This document shows, in pieces, positions 9,225 through 18,319 of a DNA stretch of 64,000 nt (its first letter is position 1; each line of letters starts with the position of its first letter). The notes under the pieces were generated by a model, which saw only the letters and a program-made list of their open reading frames with translations, did no database searches and was not told the DNA's origin. A program made the translations under genes and the position numbers. The stretch is from Mesorhizobium sp. L-8-3 (GTDB lineage Bacteria; Pseudomonadota; Alphaproteobacteria; Rhizobiales; Rhizobiaceae), in NCBI RefSeq assembly GCF_016756615.1, contig NZ_AP023262.1, positions 7,069,501 through 7,133,500 on the forward strand, written 5' to 3'.

Positions 9225-12200
9225 TCAACGTCCCGCGTCGGAGCGCTCTCTGCTTCTGGAGGAAGCCATTAGGTCCGCTCGGGCTTGATCGGAGGCTTGG
9301 CCGATGGACGTTGTGTTTGCTTCGCTCGGCTGCCGCCCGATGGCGAGGCTTTGCGAATTGTCAGTCCTCTGCCTTTTCGCCGGTCTCAACGGCGCTGTGT
9401 AACGTTCAGTGTTGATGACGACGCCCCCGCTGTTCACGCGGTTGCTCCTGTCCAGTGTACTCGTCAGCTTGTCCTCGGCCTCGCGCGTCTTGCCCAAGTG
9501 CCGTTCCAACGGCGCTGGCGCGACCTGTCTGGCTTGCTGCTCTTGCAAGGCGGCGTGTTGCACCTGCGACCCGGGTGCTGCCAAAGCTTCGGCAGGGCTT
9601 GCGGCAAGCTCGTGCGGCAAGCGCCCCTCTCTCAGTCGGTTTTGCAGCGCCTGCCGATCGGCGACGAGGTAGTTGAGGTGCAGCGGCAGCTGCTGGTCTG
9701 GCCGCTCTTCGTTCGCCAATCGACGAACCAGCTCGCGCGTGCCGTCCACCACGAAGACGCCGCAGTCAACAGCGTTTTTCTGCTGCGCCATGTCGGGTGT
9801 TACCAGGGTCGCGTCCAGTCTTGTAGCGAGCTTTCGTGCAGGCACGTCGTTGTATCGCTGTTCATTTTGCTGGATGGAGTCGTAGTGATAGGCGACCGCT
9901 CTTTCCGGATCGCGGCGATCTACGAGGAGCAGCGACCAATGGGTGCCGCGGTCAATACCCACCCCATCGTTCACTGGCACGAACAGGAAGTCGGATGGGC
10001 CGGCGTTTCGATTATAAATCGACTGCAATGTGCCTCGCGCGTCTTGCTGCTCCATGTGGCGCAGCAGATGGGAGACCGACGGATCGACCAGCCGCGTCCG
10101 GGCGGCGAGCGCTGGATCGGCCTGCTGCAGCTGCTGCTCGAGGAATTCGTAATCCCTCTGGATATGTTCGTCGCCCAGCAGTTGGGTGGCCCCGAGCACC
10201 GCCCCCCGGGGGAGATTGGACGAGCCTGACGGAAGGGCTTCGATGTGTGCATCGGAGGAGGTGGTCAGATCGACCAACGGAACCCCGAGATGGGTGTCTG
10301 AGAGCCTGGCGGTCGCTGGCAAGGCGGGTCCCGGAGCCCTTGCCGGTACTGCTGCCGCTCCAGCTTCCCTTATCGCTCCGCGATGGAGGAGCCAAACGTC
10401 GTTGCCCTCCTCTGGCCTCCGGGCGGTGTAGCCGTGGCCTTTAATCTCGTAGTTCCATTCCGGCTTGTCCGCGTCCGGCAAGAGGCCATAATGGTACAAG
10501 GAAGAGAGCATCGCCTCTGGGACGCGTTGAGTCCCATGGGAGAAGCCTTTGGGCACGGCGAACGAAACATTTATGGAGTCCTCGATCGCAGCCGGGGGCG
10601 CCTCGGACCTTGCTGAGGGCGCGGCCCCCGCATGCAGCCTTCCGATGTGTTCGGACCCTGTCCCTTGAACCGGTACCCCTTGCAATGGCAATTCACCCAA
10701 TTGCCGCATGGGGGGCTGCATCGGCATGCGGCCGCCTGAATTGCCGATTTCGCTCGGCTGCTGCTGAATGGCGGCGGCTTGCGGCGTATTCAGGGCCCTC
10801 TGCCTCTCCGCCGGCCGCAACGGCGCCGTCGAATGTTCATTGTTGATGATGAACCGCTCGGGTGGCAGGAGGTTGCCCTGGTCAAGCGCATCCGGCCAGG
10901 GCCGGATCTGCTGTTGGCTGGCAGCCAAGACTGGCGGGGCGGCGGCCTCAACTCCGGCGTGCCCAGAGCCGGCCGCTGCCAAAGCGTCCGCCACGATCCT
11001 GTCTGACGCAGGCTTCGCATCGCGAACCCGTTCAAGCGCCCAGCGGAGATAATGGTTGCCTGGAAACAACACCTCGGCGAATTCGATCCGCGAATCATGA
11101 TCCAGCCCAGAGATCGTCCGGCCCCGCCTGTCAAGCGCCTCAGAAAATCTGCGAAGACTATGACCATAGACAACACGGGTGCTTGGGGCCAAGCTGCTGT
11201 CACTGGTCACTTGTTCCAAGACATGCGCATCTGCCTTTGAAGGCACCGTCACTGGCCACCGGCCAGTCGCTGAATAGCCCGGCTCATGATACGCACGCAG
11301 GACGTTCAACGCCGGCCTTATATCCCTTATGTCAGTGTCTTTCGGAAAGAAGGTATTGAGGTGATCGACCAGGGATTGGTGATTTTTTAGATCAGTCGCT
11401 TGGCCACGAGCACCGAGATCATTCGCCAATCGGCGAAGCGCATTCGAGTATATTCGGAGCGTCGGCGCCCTATGGTGTTGCTGAGCCTCAGCATGGGCGA
11501 TCGCCTTATCAATCACGTCCCGGTGTTCGTCGGACAAGTGGGGATAGCGGTTAGCCGGGGCACCAACAGTCGCTGAATAGCCCGGCTCATGATAGGCACG
11601 CAGGACGTTCAACGCCCTCTTCATATCATCGTTTTTCGGAAAGAAAGCATCGAGGTGATCGACCAGGGATTGGTGATTTTTTAGATCAGTCGCTTGGCCA
11701 CGAGCGCCGAGATCATTTGCCAATCGGCGAAGTGCATACCTGTATTTTAGGACCGTGCTCTCGCTATATTTTTGCTGAGCCGCGGCGTGGGCGATCGCCT
11801 TATCGATAAGGTCGCGGTGTTCGTCGGACAAATGGCGATAGCCGGTGGCACGGGCGCCACTCGCGACAGGTTCGGCTCGGCGCGGCTCGGCCACGTGCTG
11901 CTCAAAGCCCGCTTGCCGCGCTTGGCCAGCATCCGGCAAGGGGCCAGGGCGGTCCAAGAAAGGGAGCATCGCGTCTGGGACGCGTTGAGTCCCATGGGAG
12001 AAGCCTTTGGGGACGGCGAATGAGACGTTTATGGAGTTCTCGATGGCAGCGGGGGGTGCCTCGGGCCTTGCGGAGGGCGCGGCCCCCGCATGCAGCCTTC
12101 CGATGTGTTCGGACCCTGTCCCTTGAACCGGTACCCCTTCCAATGGCAATTCACCCAACTGCTGCGTGGGGGGCTGCATCGGCACGCGGCCGCCTGAATT

Positions 12201-14471
12201 GCCGATTTCGCTCAGCGGCTGCTGAATGGCGGCGGCTTGCGGCGTATTCAGGGCCCTCTGCCTCTCCGCTGGCCGCAACAGCGCTGTGTCATGTTCATTG
12301 TTGATGATCACCCGCTCGGGTGGCAGGTGGTTGCCTTGGTCAAACGCATCCGGCCAGGGCCGGATCTGCTGTTGGCTGGCAGCCAAGACTGGCGGGGCGG
12401 CGGCCTCAACTCCGGCGTGCCCAGAGCTTGCGAAAGCGTCCGACACGCTTCTGTTAGGATCCTCCGGTCCAGCGGGCATCCCTGGGTTGCCGAACAAAGA
12501 CGAGGCGGCTTGATCACCCTGCCGCTGCTGAAGCACTTCGCGGAACCCCTGTTCCAGTCGCAGAAGCTCCTCTGGATTGGTTGGCGGCTTGTCAGCTCGA
12601 TTATCGAACAGCGGCCGCAAGGCCTCGGGAACCTCCGCATTGTGAACCCGCTGCAGCGCGAAGCGGAGTTTCTTGTTGCCTGGAAACAACGCCTCGGCGA
12701 GTTCGGTCCGCGAATTGTGATCCAGCCCAGAGATCGTCTGGCCCCGACTCTCGAGCTCCTCAGAAAATCTGCGAAGAAGACGACCATAGACGACACGGGT
12801 GCTTAAGGCCAACCCGCTGTCACTGCTTAATTTTTCCAGGATACGCGCATCTGCCTTTGACGGCACCGCCGCTGGCCACCAGCCAGTCGCTGCATTGCCC
12901 GGATCATGATACGCACGTAGGACGTTCAACGCCGTTTTAATGTTCTGGTCATTCGGAAAGAAAGTATCGAGGTGATCGACCAGGGATTGGTGATTTTTTA
13001 GATCAGTCGCTTGGCCACGAGCGCCGAGATCATTCGCCAATCGGCGAAGCGCATTCGAGTATATTCGCAGCGTGTCCGCGCTCTGGTTTTGCTGAGCCGC
13101 AGCGCGGTCGATCGCCTTGTCAATAACGTCCCGGTGTTCGGCGGACAGATGGGGATAGCTGGCAGCAGGGCCGCCAGCAGTCGCTGAATAGCCCGGCTCA
13201 TGATACGCACGCAGGGCCTTCAAAGCGCTCTTCATATCAACGTCTTTCGGAAAGAAAGCACCGACGTGATCGACCAGGGATTTGTGATTTCTTAGATCGA
13301 TTGCTTGGCCACGAGCGCTGAGATCATTCGCCAACCGGCTAAGTGCAAACGTGTATTTTCGGGCCGTGGTCTCGCTATATTTTTCCTGGGAGTGGGCGAT
13401 CGCTCTATCAATAAGGTCCCGGTGTTCGTCGGACAGATGGTGATAGCGGGAAGCACGGGCGCCACTCGCAACCGGGTCGGCTCGGCGCGGCTCGGCCACG
13501 TGCTGCTCAAAGCCCGCTTGCCGCGCTTGGCCAGCATCCGGCAAGGGGCCAGGGCGGTCCAAGAAAGGGAGCATCGCGTCTGGGACGCGTTGAGTCCCAT
13601 GGGAAAAGTCTTTGGGGACGGCGAACGAAACGTTTATGGAGTCCTCGATCGCAGCCGGGGGCGCCTCGGACCTTGCTGAGGGCGCGGCCACCGCATGCAG
13701 CCTTCCGATGTGTTCGGACCCTGTCCCTTGAACCGGTACCCCTTGCAATGGCAATTCACCCAACTGCTGCGTGGGGGGCTGTATCGGCACGCGGCCGCCT
13801 GAATTGCCGATTTCGCTCAGCTGCTGCTGAATGGCGACGGCTTGCGGCCTATCCACGGCCCTCTGCCTCTTCGCTGGCCGCAACGGCGCCGTCGAATGTT
13901 CATTGTTGACGATGCCCCCCTGGGGTGGCAGGTGGTTGCCCTGGTCAAGCGCATCCGGCGAGGGCCGGATCTGCTGTTGGCTGGCAGCCAAGACTGGCGG
14001 GGCGGCGGCCTCAACTCCGGCGTGCCCAGAGCCGGCCGCTGCGAAAGCGTCCGTCACGATGCTGTTGTGGTCACCCGGTCCAGCGGGCATCCCTGGGTCG
14101 CTGAAAAAAGACGAGACGGCTTGATCATCCTGCCGTCGCTGAAGCACTTCGCGGAACCCCTGTTCCAGTCGCAGAAGCTCCTCTGGATTGGCTGGCGGCT
14201 CGTCAGCTCGATCATCGAACAGCGGCCGGAGCGCCTCGGCCACTTGATCATCCTGCCGTCGCTGAAGCACTTCGCGGAACCCCTGTTCCAGTCGCAGAAG
14301 CTCCTCTGGATTGGTTGGCGACTCGTCAGCTTGATCGAACAGCCTCCGGGCCTCGGCAAGGTGCTGCTCAAAGCCCACTTGCCGGGCCTGGACCGCTTGC
14401 CCCTCTTCCAAGCCGGCGTCCTGCACCTGCGGCAAAGCTGTTACACGGGATGTAATTTTTCGCTGGTCCAC
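9225..14471 (-). CDS. Giant C48 (Ulp1-like) SUMO-protease type III effector with internal repeats, NopD/XopD type
   Basis: This 1748-codon frame starts at a GTG (14471) with GAGG five bases upstream. The C-terminal Ulp1-like domain (residues about 1420-1610) has the catalytic triad His in RGTHWSLLLVDRRD (about 1511), Asp in YHYDS (about 1531) and Cys in VDCGVFVVDG (about 1570). Just after it LPLHL fits an EAR-type LxLxL motif. The remainder is built of repeats. Four copies of a ~95-residue unit (HLSDEHRDLIDKAI ... ALRRLANDLGARGQ) begin near 340, 437, 874 and 975. There are two copies of a related PSKADARILEKL unit, three copies of a Pro/Gln-rich linker ending KGFSHGTQRVP, and an LLRLEQGFREVLQRRQ unit. 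NopD-type effectors cleave SUMO in the plant nucleus. The true N-terminus probably lies upstream beyond a stop codon and a frameshift. Confidence 0.9.
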   Translation of the reverse strand: MDQRKITSRVTALPQVQDAGLEEGQAVQARQVGFEQHLAEARRLFDQADESPTNPEELLRLEQGFREVLQRRQDDQVAEALRPLFDDRADEPPANPEELLRLEQGFREVLQRRQDDQAVSSFFSDPGMPAGPGDHNSIVTDAFAAAGSGHAGVEAAAPPVLAASQQQIRPSPDALDQGNHLPPQGGIVNNEHSTAPLRPAKRQRAVDRPQAVAIQQQLSEIGNSGGRVPIQPPTQQLGELPLQGVPVQGTGSEHIGRLHAVAAPSARSEAPPAAIEDSINVSFAVPKDFSHGTQRVPDAMLPFLDRPGPLPDAGQARQAGFEQHVAEPRRADPVASGARASRYHHLSDEHRDLIDRAIAHSQEKYSETTARKYTFALSRLANDLSARGQAIDLRNHKSLVDHVGAFFPKDVDMKSALKALRAYHEPGYSATAGGPAASYPHLSAEHRDVIDKAIDRAAAQQNQSADTLRIYSNALRRLANDLGARGQATDLKNHQSLVDHLDTFFPNDQNIKTALNVLRAYHDPGNAATGWWPAAVPSKADARILEKLSSDSGLALSTRVVYGRLLRRFSEELESRGQTISGLDHNSRTELAEALFPGNKKLRFALQRVHNAEVPEALRPLFDNRADKPPTNPEELLRLEQGFREVLQQRQGDQAASSLFGNPGMPAGPEDPNRSVSDAFASSGHAGVEAAAPPVLAASQQQIRPWPDAFDQGNHLPPERVIINNEHDTALLRPAERQRALNTPQAAAIQQPLSEIGNSGGRVPMQPPTQQLGELPLEGVPVQGTGSEHIGRLHAGAAPSARPEAPPAAIENSINVSFAVPKGFSHGTQRVPDAMLPFLDRPGPLPDAGQARQAGFEQHVAEPRRAEPVASGARATGYRHLSDEHRDLIDKAIAHAAAQQKYSESTVLKYRYALRRLANDLGARGQATDLKNHQSLVDHLDAFFPKNDDMKRALNVLRAYHEPGYSATVGAPANRYPHLSDEHRDVIDKAIAHAEAQQHHRAPTLRIYSNALRRLANDLGARGQATDLKNHQSLVDHLNTFFPKDTDIRDIRPALNVLRAYHEPGYSATGRWPVTVPSKADAHVLEQVTSDSSLAPSTRVVYGHSLRRFSEALDRRGRTISGLDHDSRIEFAEVLFPGNHYLRWALERVRDAKPASDRIVADALAAAGSGHAGVEAAAPPVLAASQQQIRPWPDALDQGNLLPPERFIINNEHSTAPLRPAERQRALNTPQAAAIQQQPSEIGNSGGRMPMQPPMRQLGELPLQGVPVQGTGSEHIGRLHAGAAPSARSEAPPAAIEDSINVSFAVPKGFSHGTQRVPEAMLSSLYHYGLLPDADKPEWNYEIKGHGYTARRPEEGNDVWLLHRGAIREAGAAAVPARAPGPALPATARLSDTHLGVPLVDLTTSSDAHIEALPSGSSNLPRGAVLGATQLLGDEHIQRDYEFLEQQLQQADPALAARTRLVDPSVSHLLRHMEQQDARGTLQSIYNRNAGPSDFLFVPVNDGVGIDRGTHWSLLLVDRRDPERAVAYHYDSIQQNEQRYNDVPARKLATRLDATLVTPDMAQQKNAVDCGVFVVDGTRELVRRLANEERPDQQLPLHLNYLVADRQALQNRLREGRLPHELAASPAEALAAPGSQVQHAALQEQQARQVAPAPLERHLGKTREAEDKLTSTLDRSNRVNSGGVVINTERYTAPLRPAKRQRTDNSQSLAIGRQPSEANTTSIGQASDQARADLMASSRSRERSDAGR
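10590..10970. repeat. Long direct repeat copy 1 inside the C48 effector
   Basis: This DNA is nearly identical to 12040-12440 and 13650-14050. It encodes the Pro/Gln-rich linker from GSGHAGVEAAAPPVLAASQQ to PPAAIEDSINVSFAVP. Copies are spaced about 1.46 and 1.62 kb apart in the same orientation. Unequal recombination between copies would change the number of effector modules. Confidence 0.9.
12040..12440. repeat. Long direct repeat copy 2 inside the C48 effector
   Basis: This is the second copy of the linker repeat, with a few substitutions relative to the flanking copies (for example AAIENS instead of AAIEDS). It is followed by the DUxxx-free RLEQGFREVLQQRQ segment near 12500-12560, which also recurs near 14140-14310. 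Confidence 0.88.
13650..14050. repeat. Long direct repeat copy 3 inside the C48 effector
   Basis: This is the N-terminal-most copy of the linker repeat. Upstream of it, at 14110-14190 and 14235-14320, a ~120-bp unit encoding LLRLEQGFREVLQRRQ is itself tandemly duplicated. Confidence 0.88.
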
Positions 14472-14674
14472 ACTAGCCTCGCATCAAACTGTATCGTCAA
14501 AGTCCTGCGCCAATCCGCGCAGCGGCTCATCGAGTCGAGATTCTGCGGAGAATCCCTCCTCTGCTTCCGTCAAGGGTGCCGGCTCCGGGAGGGCGCCTGT
14601 CTGCCTTGCGACTCTTCCGTGTCATATGTGGCATGTCGAGTCGATCCGGAGGATTTGGAGATGCAAATTCCCAT
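14472..14674 (-). pseudogene. Detached 5' end of the C48 effector (probable secretion signal, frameshift plus stop)
   Basis: An ATG at 14674 with AGGTGA at ideal spacing opens MGICISKSSGSTRHATYDTE. This is a Ser-rich start with a Gly2-Cys4 pattern typical of N-myristoylated and palmitoylated effectors. The frame stops after 34 codons. In the next frame, coding-like sequence (PEPAPLTEAEEGFSAE, then DEPLRGLAQDFDDTV) continues to a TGA about 15 bases before the GTG at 14471, in the same frame as the large effector. I infer that one frameshift near 14590 and one nonsense codon separate the original N-terminus from the 1748-codon frame. The alternative is a separate small effector gene. A tts box lies about 90 bp upstream. 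Confidence 0.5.
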
Positions 14675-14765
14675 AGCCGTTCACCTGTAGTGGAGTTTCT
14701 GATCGCCAAGGGACGGGATACGCGAGACGGGCGCTTAACCTTCAGTGTCATCTGGATGACCCATG

Positions 14766-14794
14766 CTAGGCGGGTTGGCTTACGACAAGCTGAC
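14766..14794 (-). promoter_or_regulatory. tts box (TtsI binding site)
   Basis: On the minus strand the sequence reads GTCAGCTTGTCGTAAGC, eight further bases, then CTAG. This closely matches the rhizobial tts box as recalled (GTCAG-TT-TCG-AAGC ... CTAG). It points toward the ATG at 14674 and the C48 effector. TtsI, activated downstream of flavonoids and NodD, switches on type III secretion genes through this site. Confidence 0.8.
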
Positions 14795-14844
14795 GGGCAC
14801 CGTAACGTTAACCGGGCATCGATCAAAATGTGGGATCTGGCGGC

Positions 14845-15525
14845 ATGACCAGATTTTCCCGTGATTATCGTCGCCACCGATTTCCGGCGCAGGTGATTGC
14901 CCGTGCCGTTTGGCTCTATTTCCGGTTTCCGCTCAGCCTGCGGATGGTCGAGGATATGCCGGCAGCTCGTGGCGTCATCGTCTCTCGCCAGAGACCGTGC
15001 GACTTTGGGCTGAAAAATTTGGCAGACACTTTGCCAAATGATATCCGGAAGTGATCGGCCGGCAAGCTCGGCGACACATGGCATCTCGATGAAGTTGCCA
15101 TCACCATCGGTGGAAAGAAACACTGGCTTTGGCGCGCCGTTGATCAGGACGGGTTTGTTCTCGACGTGTCGGTGCAAAGCCGTCGCAATGTCAAGGCGGC
15201 AAAGCGCTTGATGCGAAAGCTTCTGAAGGCCAAGGCCGTTCGCCGCGTGTGATGATCACCGACAAGCTTCGATCCTACGGTGCGGCGAAGCGGGAGATCA
15301 TGCCAAGCGTCGAGCATCGCTCGCACAGGGCCCGAACAATCGGGCGGAGAACTCTCATCAACCCGGCCCGCGGCGGGAGAGGATCATGAAGCGCTTCAAG
15401 TCAGCGCGACATCTTCAGCCTTTCGTTTCCGTACACGACCCGATCGCCAACCTGTTTAACGTTCCCCGCCACGATTGTCGCTTTTACTTCCCGATTTCAA
15501 ACGTCGAAATGTCATGTGTTGTTTA
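14845..15525 (+). pseudogene. IS6-family transposase, frameshifted
   Basis: The ATG at 14845 opens MTRFSRDYRRHRFPAQVIARA and LYFRFPLSLRMVEDM, the usual IS6/IS26-like N-terminus. A one-base shift near 15000 moves the frame to DTWHLDEVAITIGGKKHWLW and then DGFVLDVSVQSRRN, containing the first two catalytic Asp residues. A second shift near 15245 gives VMITDKLRSYGAAKREI and later RRERIMKRFKSARH and SVHDPIANLFNVPRH, containing the final Glu. With two frameshifts the enzyme is inactive. It lies just upstream of the tts-box region in the opposite orientation. Confidence 0.85.
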
Positions 15526-15641
15526 GGTTTAGACGCTACGAAGGGCACGATTCTTCGCTAACGATTTCACTGCTGCTCAATTTTGCCAAACCTATTGCAC
15601 AACCGAAAACCGGCTACCGCCGCGTCATACTCCGATGAAGC

Positions 15642-16052
15642 ATGGTTGGCCGCACGCAACTGCGTAACGGCAGCCGGTTCCTGTACGAGTACGACCTCAA
15701 CTTCCCTTGGGAGCACGAGGTCCGGCTAGAGCAGCGCCGGCCTGTCAAACCCGGAGCTCACTATCCGGCGTGTACGGGCGGCGACGGCAACTGTCCGCCT
15801 GAGGATTGTGGTGGACCGGAAGCCTGGATGTGGCAGAGGGACGAGGCGCTCGGGCCTGACCTCCATGAGGATCTCGCCACAGCATTGCAATTCATCACGG
15901 AAATCGGCGACACCCGGTCCCTTGCGGTCCTCGATGATCCGGACCGCGCTTGGGAATTACAGGAATTGCTGTTTCGGATCAAAGGCCGAGCTACACTTGT
16001 ATGGGGCGATGATTGTCAAGCCAGCTCCTACTTCATTTCGACCATCTCCTAG
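15642..16052 (+). CDS. Plasmid pRiA4b ORF-3-like protein, truncated at the 5' side
   Basis: The 136-residue product contains FLYEYDLNFPWEHEVRLEQR and GNCPPEDCGGPEAW, the signature of the pRiA4b ORF-3-like family (PF07929). Normal members have a ~60-residue N-terminal segment before this point, which is missing here. Downstream residues LHEDLATALQFITEIGD are divergent. Function in the family is unknown. This is probably a remnant, since its 3' end runs into a truncated transketolase gene ten bases later. Confidence 0.65.
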   Translation: MVGRTQLRNGSRFLYEYDLNFPWEHEVRLEQRRPVKPGAHYPACTGGDGNCPPEDCGGPEAWMWQRDEALGPDLHEDLATALQFITEIGDTRSLAVLDDPDRAWELQELLFRIKGRATLVWGDDCQASSYFISTIS

Positions 16053-16061
16053 TTCGGCCGA

Positions 16062-16772
16062 TTGGCGACCATCTCCTCGTCCCGACCTATTTCGCTCTGG
16101 CTGCCGCGCGCAGTGACGGTCAAGGCTGGGGCCGCAGGCCCGATCGCGCAGCTACCGGGATTGACCACCGGCTACGGCCCCAGCCACCAGGCGACGGAAG
16201 ACATCGCGATTTTCCGCGGCATGCCGAACCTGACGATCATCGATCCATGCGACGCGCTCGACATCGAACAGGCCACGGAGGCGATCGCGGACTACAAGGG
16301 GCCGGTCTACATGCGGCTGTTGCGGGGCAAGGTCCCCGTCGTGCTCGACGAATATGATTACACATTCCAGATCGGCAAGGCGCGGCTGCTGCGCGACGGT
16401 GCGGATGTGCTGTTCATTTCCAGCGGGCTGATGACCATGCGCGTGCTGGAGGCCGCGAAGGCGCTTGAAGCGAACCGCATCGACTGCGCGGTGCTGCACG
16501 TGCCGACCATCAAGCCGCTCGATACGGACGCAATCCTTGCCGCCGCGCGCCGGGCTGGACGGATGGTGGTCGTTGCGGAGAACCACACGATGATCGGCGG
16601 GTTGGGCGAAGGTGTCGCTGGCCTGCTGATGCGCGAGGGCGTGACCCCTGTCTTCCGCCAGATCGCACTGCCCGACGAATTTCTCGACGCCGGCGCGCTA
16701 CCGACACTTCACGACCGCTACGGGATCTCAACATCAGAGATCGTGCACCGCGTACGCAAGTGGGTGAAATAG
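16062..16772 (+). pseudogene. Transketolase C-terminal half, 5'-truncated
   Basis: From about residue 35 the translation matches the pyrimidine-binding and C-terminal domains of transketolase-like proteins: TTGYGPSHQATEDIAIFRGM, then DALDIEQATEAI, and the C-terminal VAENHTMIGGLGEGVAGLLM. The first ~35 residues are not family sequence, and the thiamine-diphosphate part is absent. Some symbiotic rhizobia encode transketolase as two adjacent genes (N- and C-terminal halves, for example y4mN/y4mO of strain NGR234). This could be the second half of such a split enzyme, but no partner is present. I therefore treat it as a remnant. Confidence 0.75.
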
Positions 16773-17416
16773 ATACGAGGTCCTGACGCGTAACCAGGCT
16801 TGGGGTCTGACCCTATGGTGCCAATGTGCCCCTGAAACGCGGTTTCTAGCGTGAAGGCGATCCGCGGCATGGTCAGCGCCGGGAATGCTCCCTGACGCGT
16901 CGCTCCTGCGACGCTTTCTCCGGCAAGCGATCGCGCGTCAGCCAGGCGAGCATGGCTCGTGAAGCAACGCTCCCCTCGCGCATCCCGGTCTTGTGCTCCC
17001 TTCGCATGTTCTTGGCGAGCTCGACCAATCGCAAGACAGCACGCTATGGACGGGGCCGCCCCCGCTGTAGTTCGGCGATGACAGATCGACCAAAACGTCG
17101 AGCGCGCAGGGCAGCCGAGGCAGCACTGAAGTTCCACACTGCCATTTATGCGACTGGAAACGCACAAACCGCGAACAAATGCCCGGAAATCGGTCATCGG
17201 CATTTGCGTAGTAAGGGGCTGTAACAAGGAAAAATAATTGTTTAGAATCTTGCGCTGAAGCCTAACGGAAAGTGGACCGCCGGAGCAGGTGTTCACATTC
17301 GGCCGACGCGTCGCCACGATCCGCTTGTTGTCGCGGCAGATGTATTGAAAGCTAATAGCCAACGTTAGCAAACCTGAATGCTGCTCTGTGACGCAAAATG
17401 GCACCGTTTCCGCTCG
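16773..17416. other. Gap between the symbiosis remnants and the defence island
   Basis: No gene is convincing on either strand. A short palindrome (GGGTCTGACCC) lies at 16802-16812, followed by GC-rich sequence with scattered out-of-frame open stretches. It marks the passage from decayed IS/effector DNA to intact operons. I see no tRNA or attachment-site repeat. Confidence 0.5.
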
Positions 17417-18319
17417 TCACCATTCGCGGCGGCGCACCGCCGGGACGAACTTGTCGTAAGTATCGAGTTCCGGTTCCGCTTCCTCGTAGGATACGGGGCG
17501 TCCGTCTTCGAGGAGAAGCAGGGACAGCGAGAAGTCGTAGTACTCGGCGAACACCGTCATCTCGCGCACGGGCTCGCGCAGCCAGACGCCGTGGGGATGT
17601 TCGATACTGCCCCGACCGTCGACCAGCAATTCAGGGCGGGATGGAAGCGCCGCCGTCGGAATCTCTATAGGACCGGCCGATGTCTTGAAATACGCGCCGC
17701 TGCGCCACGCCGCATCGCTCGACCGCGCCCACAGGATATAGCCATCGCGCGAAACAACAAGAATGGCGCGCTTGCGGGTATAGCCGAGCCAGCGCAGCAC
17801 CGCCGCGATAAGCGAGACGTTGTATCGTTCCGCGCAGGCCCGGAGCAGCTCGATATCGACCTTCGCGCCTTCGGGAATTTGGCGTCGGAAATCGTCGAGG
17901 GGCATGAGGAAATTGGCGGCGAAGACGTTGGCCTGATGCTCGACCTGCCCGTATTCCGAATCCCACCGCACGATCTGCTGCTGGCCGCACTGGAAGCCTT
18001 GCGGATACGCGAGACGGTGCAGCAGGTAGTGACCAAATTCATGCGCGAGGGTGAAATTGATCCGGCCTTTGGACGCGATACCGTTGTTGTAGATGATGCC
18101 CCAGCCCTTGCGGCCGTCCTTGGCCTTATACAGCGCGCCGTCGAAAGTGGGCAGCCGGTCGCCCTGAACGCTGACGATCGGGTCCTCGGGAAATCGCTGC
18201 TTCGAATATTCCCGGGCGATCATCGGAATATCGATCGGGAACCGGTCGGCCCCAAATGCGGCATTCAGGACATGAGTGATTTCGAAGGCCCAACGTTCGG
18301 GCGAGAACGGTGCTGTCAT
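17417..18319 (-). CDS. ImmA/IrrE-family metallo-endopeptidase
   Basis: The 300-residue protein has the zinc-peptidase motif in INFTLAHEFGHYLLHR (HEFGH, about residues 92-96). The further acidic ligand is probably in the VEHQANVFAANFLMP helix, where Glu aligns with the family's E-x-x-A-N-x-F-A. This is the standard ImmA/IrrE layout. Such peptidases cleave a cognate Xre repressor, as ImmA does on ICEBs1. The Xre gene lies directly upstream and overlaps by four bases (18316-18319), so the two are one translational unit. The C-terminal ~130 residues are an added domain of unknown role. The gene pair diverges from the CBASS operon and could regulate it or the mobile element. Confidence 0.92.
   Translation of the reverse strand: MTAPFSPERWAFEITHVLNAAFGADRFPIDIPMIAREYSKQRFPEDPIVSVQGDRLPTFDGALYKAKDGRKGWGIIYNNGIASKGRINFTLAHEFGHYLLHRLAYPQGFQCGQQQIVRWDSEYGQVEHQANVFAANFLMPLDDFRRQIPEGAKVDIELLRACAERYNVSLIAAVLRWLGYTRKRAILVVSRDGYILWARSSDAAWRSGAYFKTSAGPIEIPTAALPSRPELLVDGRGSIEHPHGVWLREPVREMTVFAEYYDFSLSLLLLEDGRPVSYEEAEPELDTYDKFVPAVRRREW

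Noticed and set aside
14527..15177. 216-codon minus-strand open frame
   Set aside because: It is antisense to the IS6 transposase remnant and part of it covers the effector leader in another frame; no protein features of its own.
15577..15593. Possible nod-box-like end (CTCAATTTTGCCAAACC)
   Set aside because: Only the 3' block resembles the nod box. The upstream conserved blocks are absent and the gene that follows is a truncated pRiA4b-like fragment.
16801..16850. Possible transposon terminal repeat beginning GGGGTCTGACCC
   Set aside because: No matching inverted copy was found elsewhere in the window, so it is noted only as a short palindrome.
16718..17404. 228-codon minus-strand open frame
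   Set aside because: Cys/Arg-rich with no domain signs, overlapping the transketolase 3' end in antisense.
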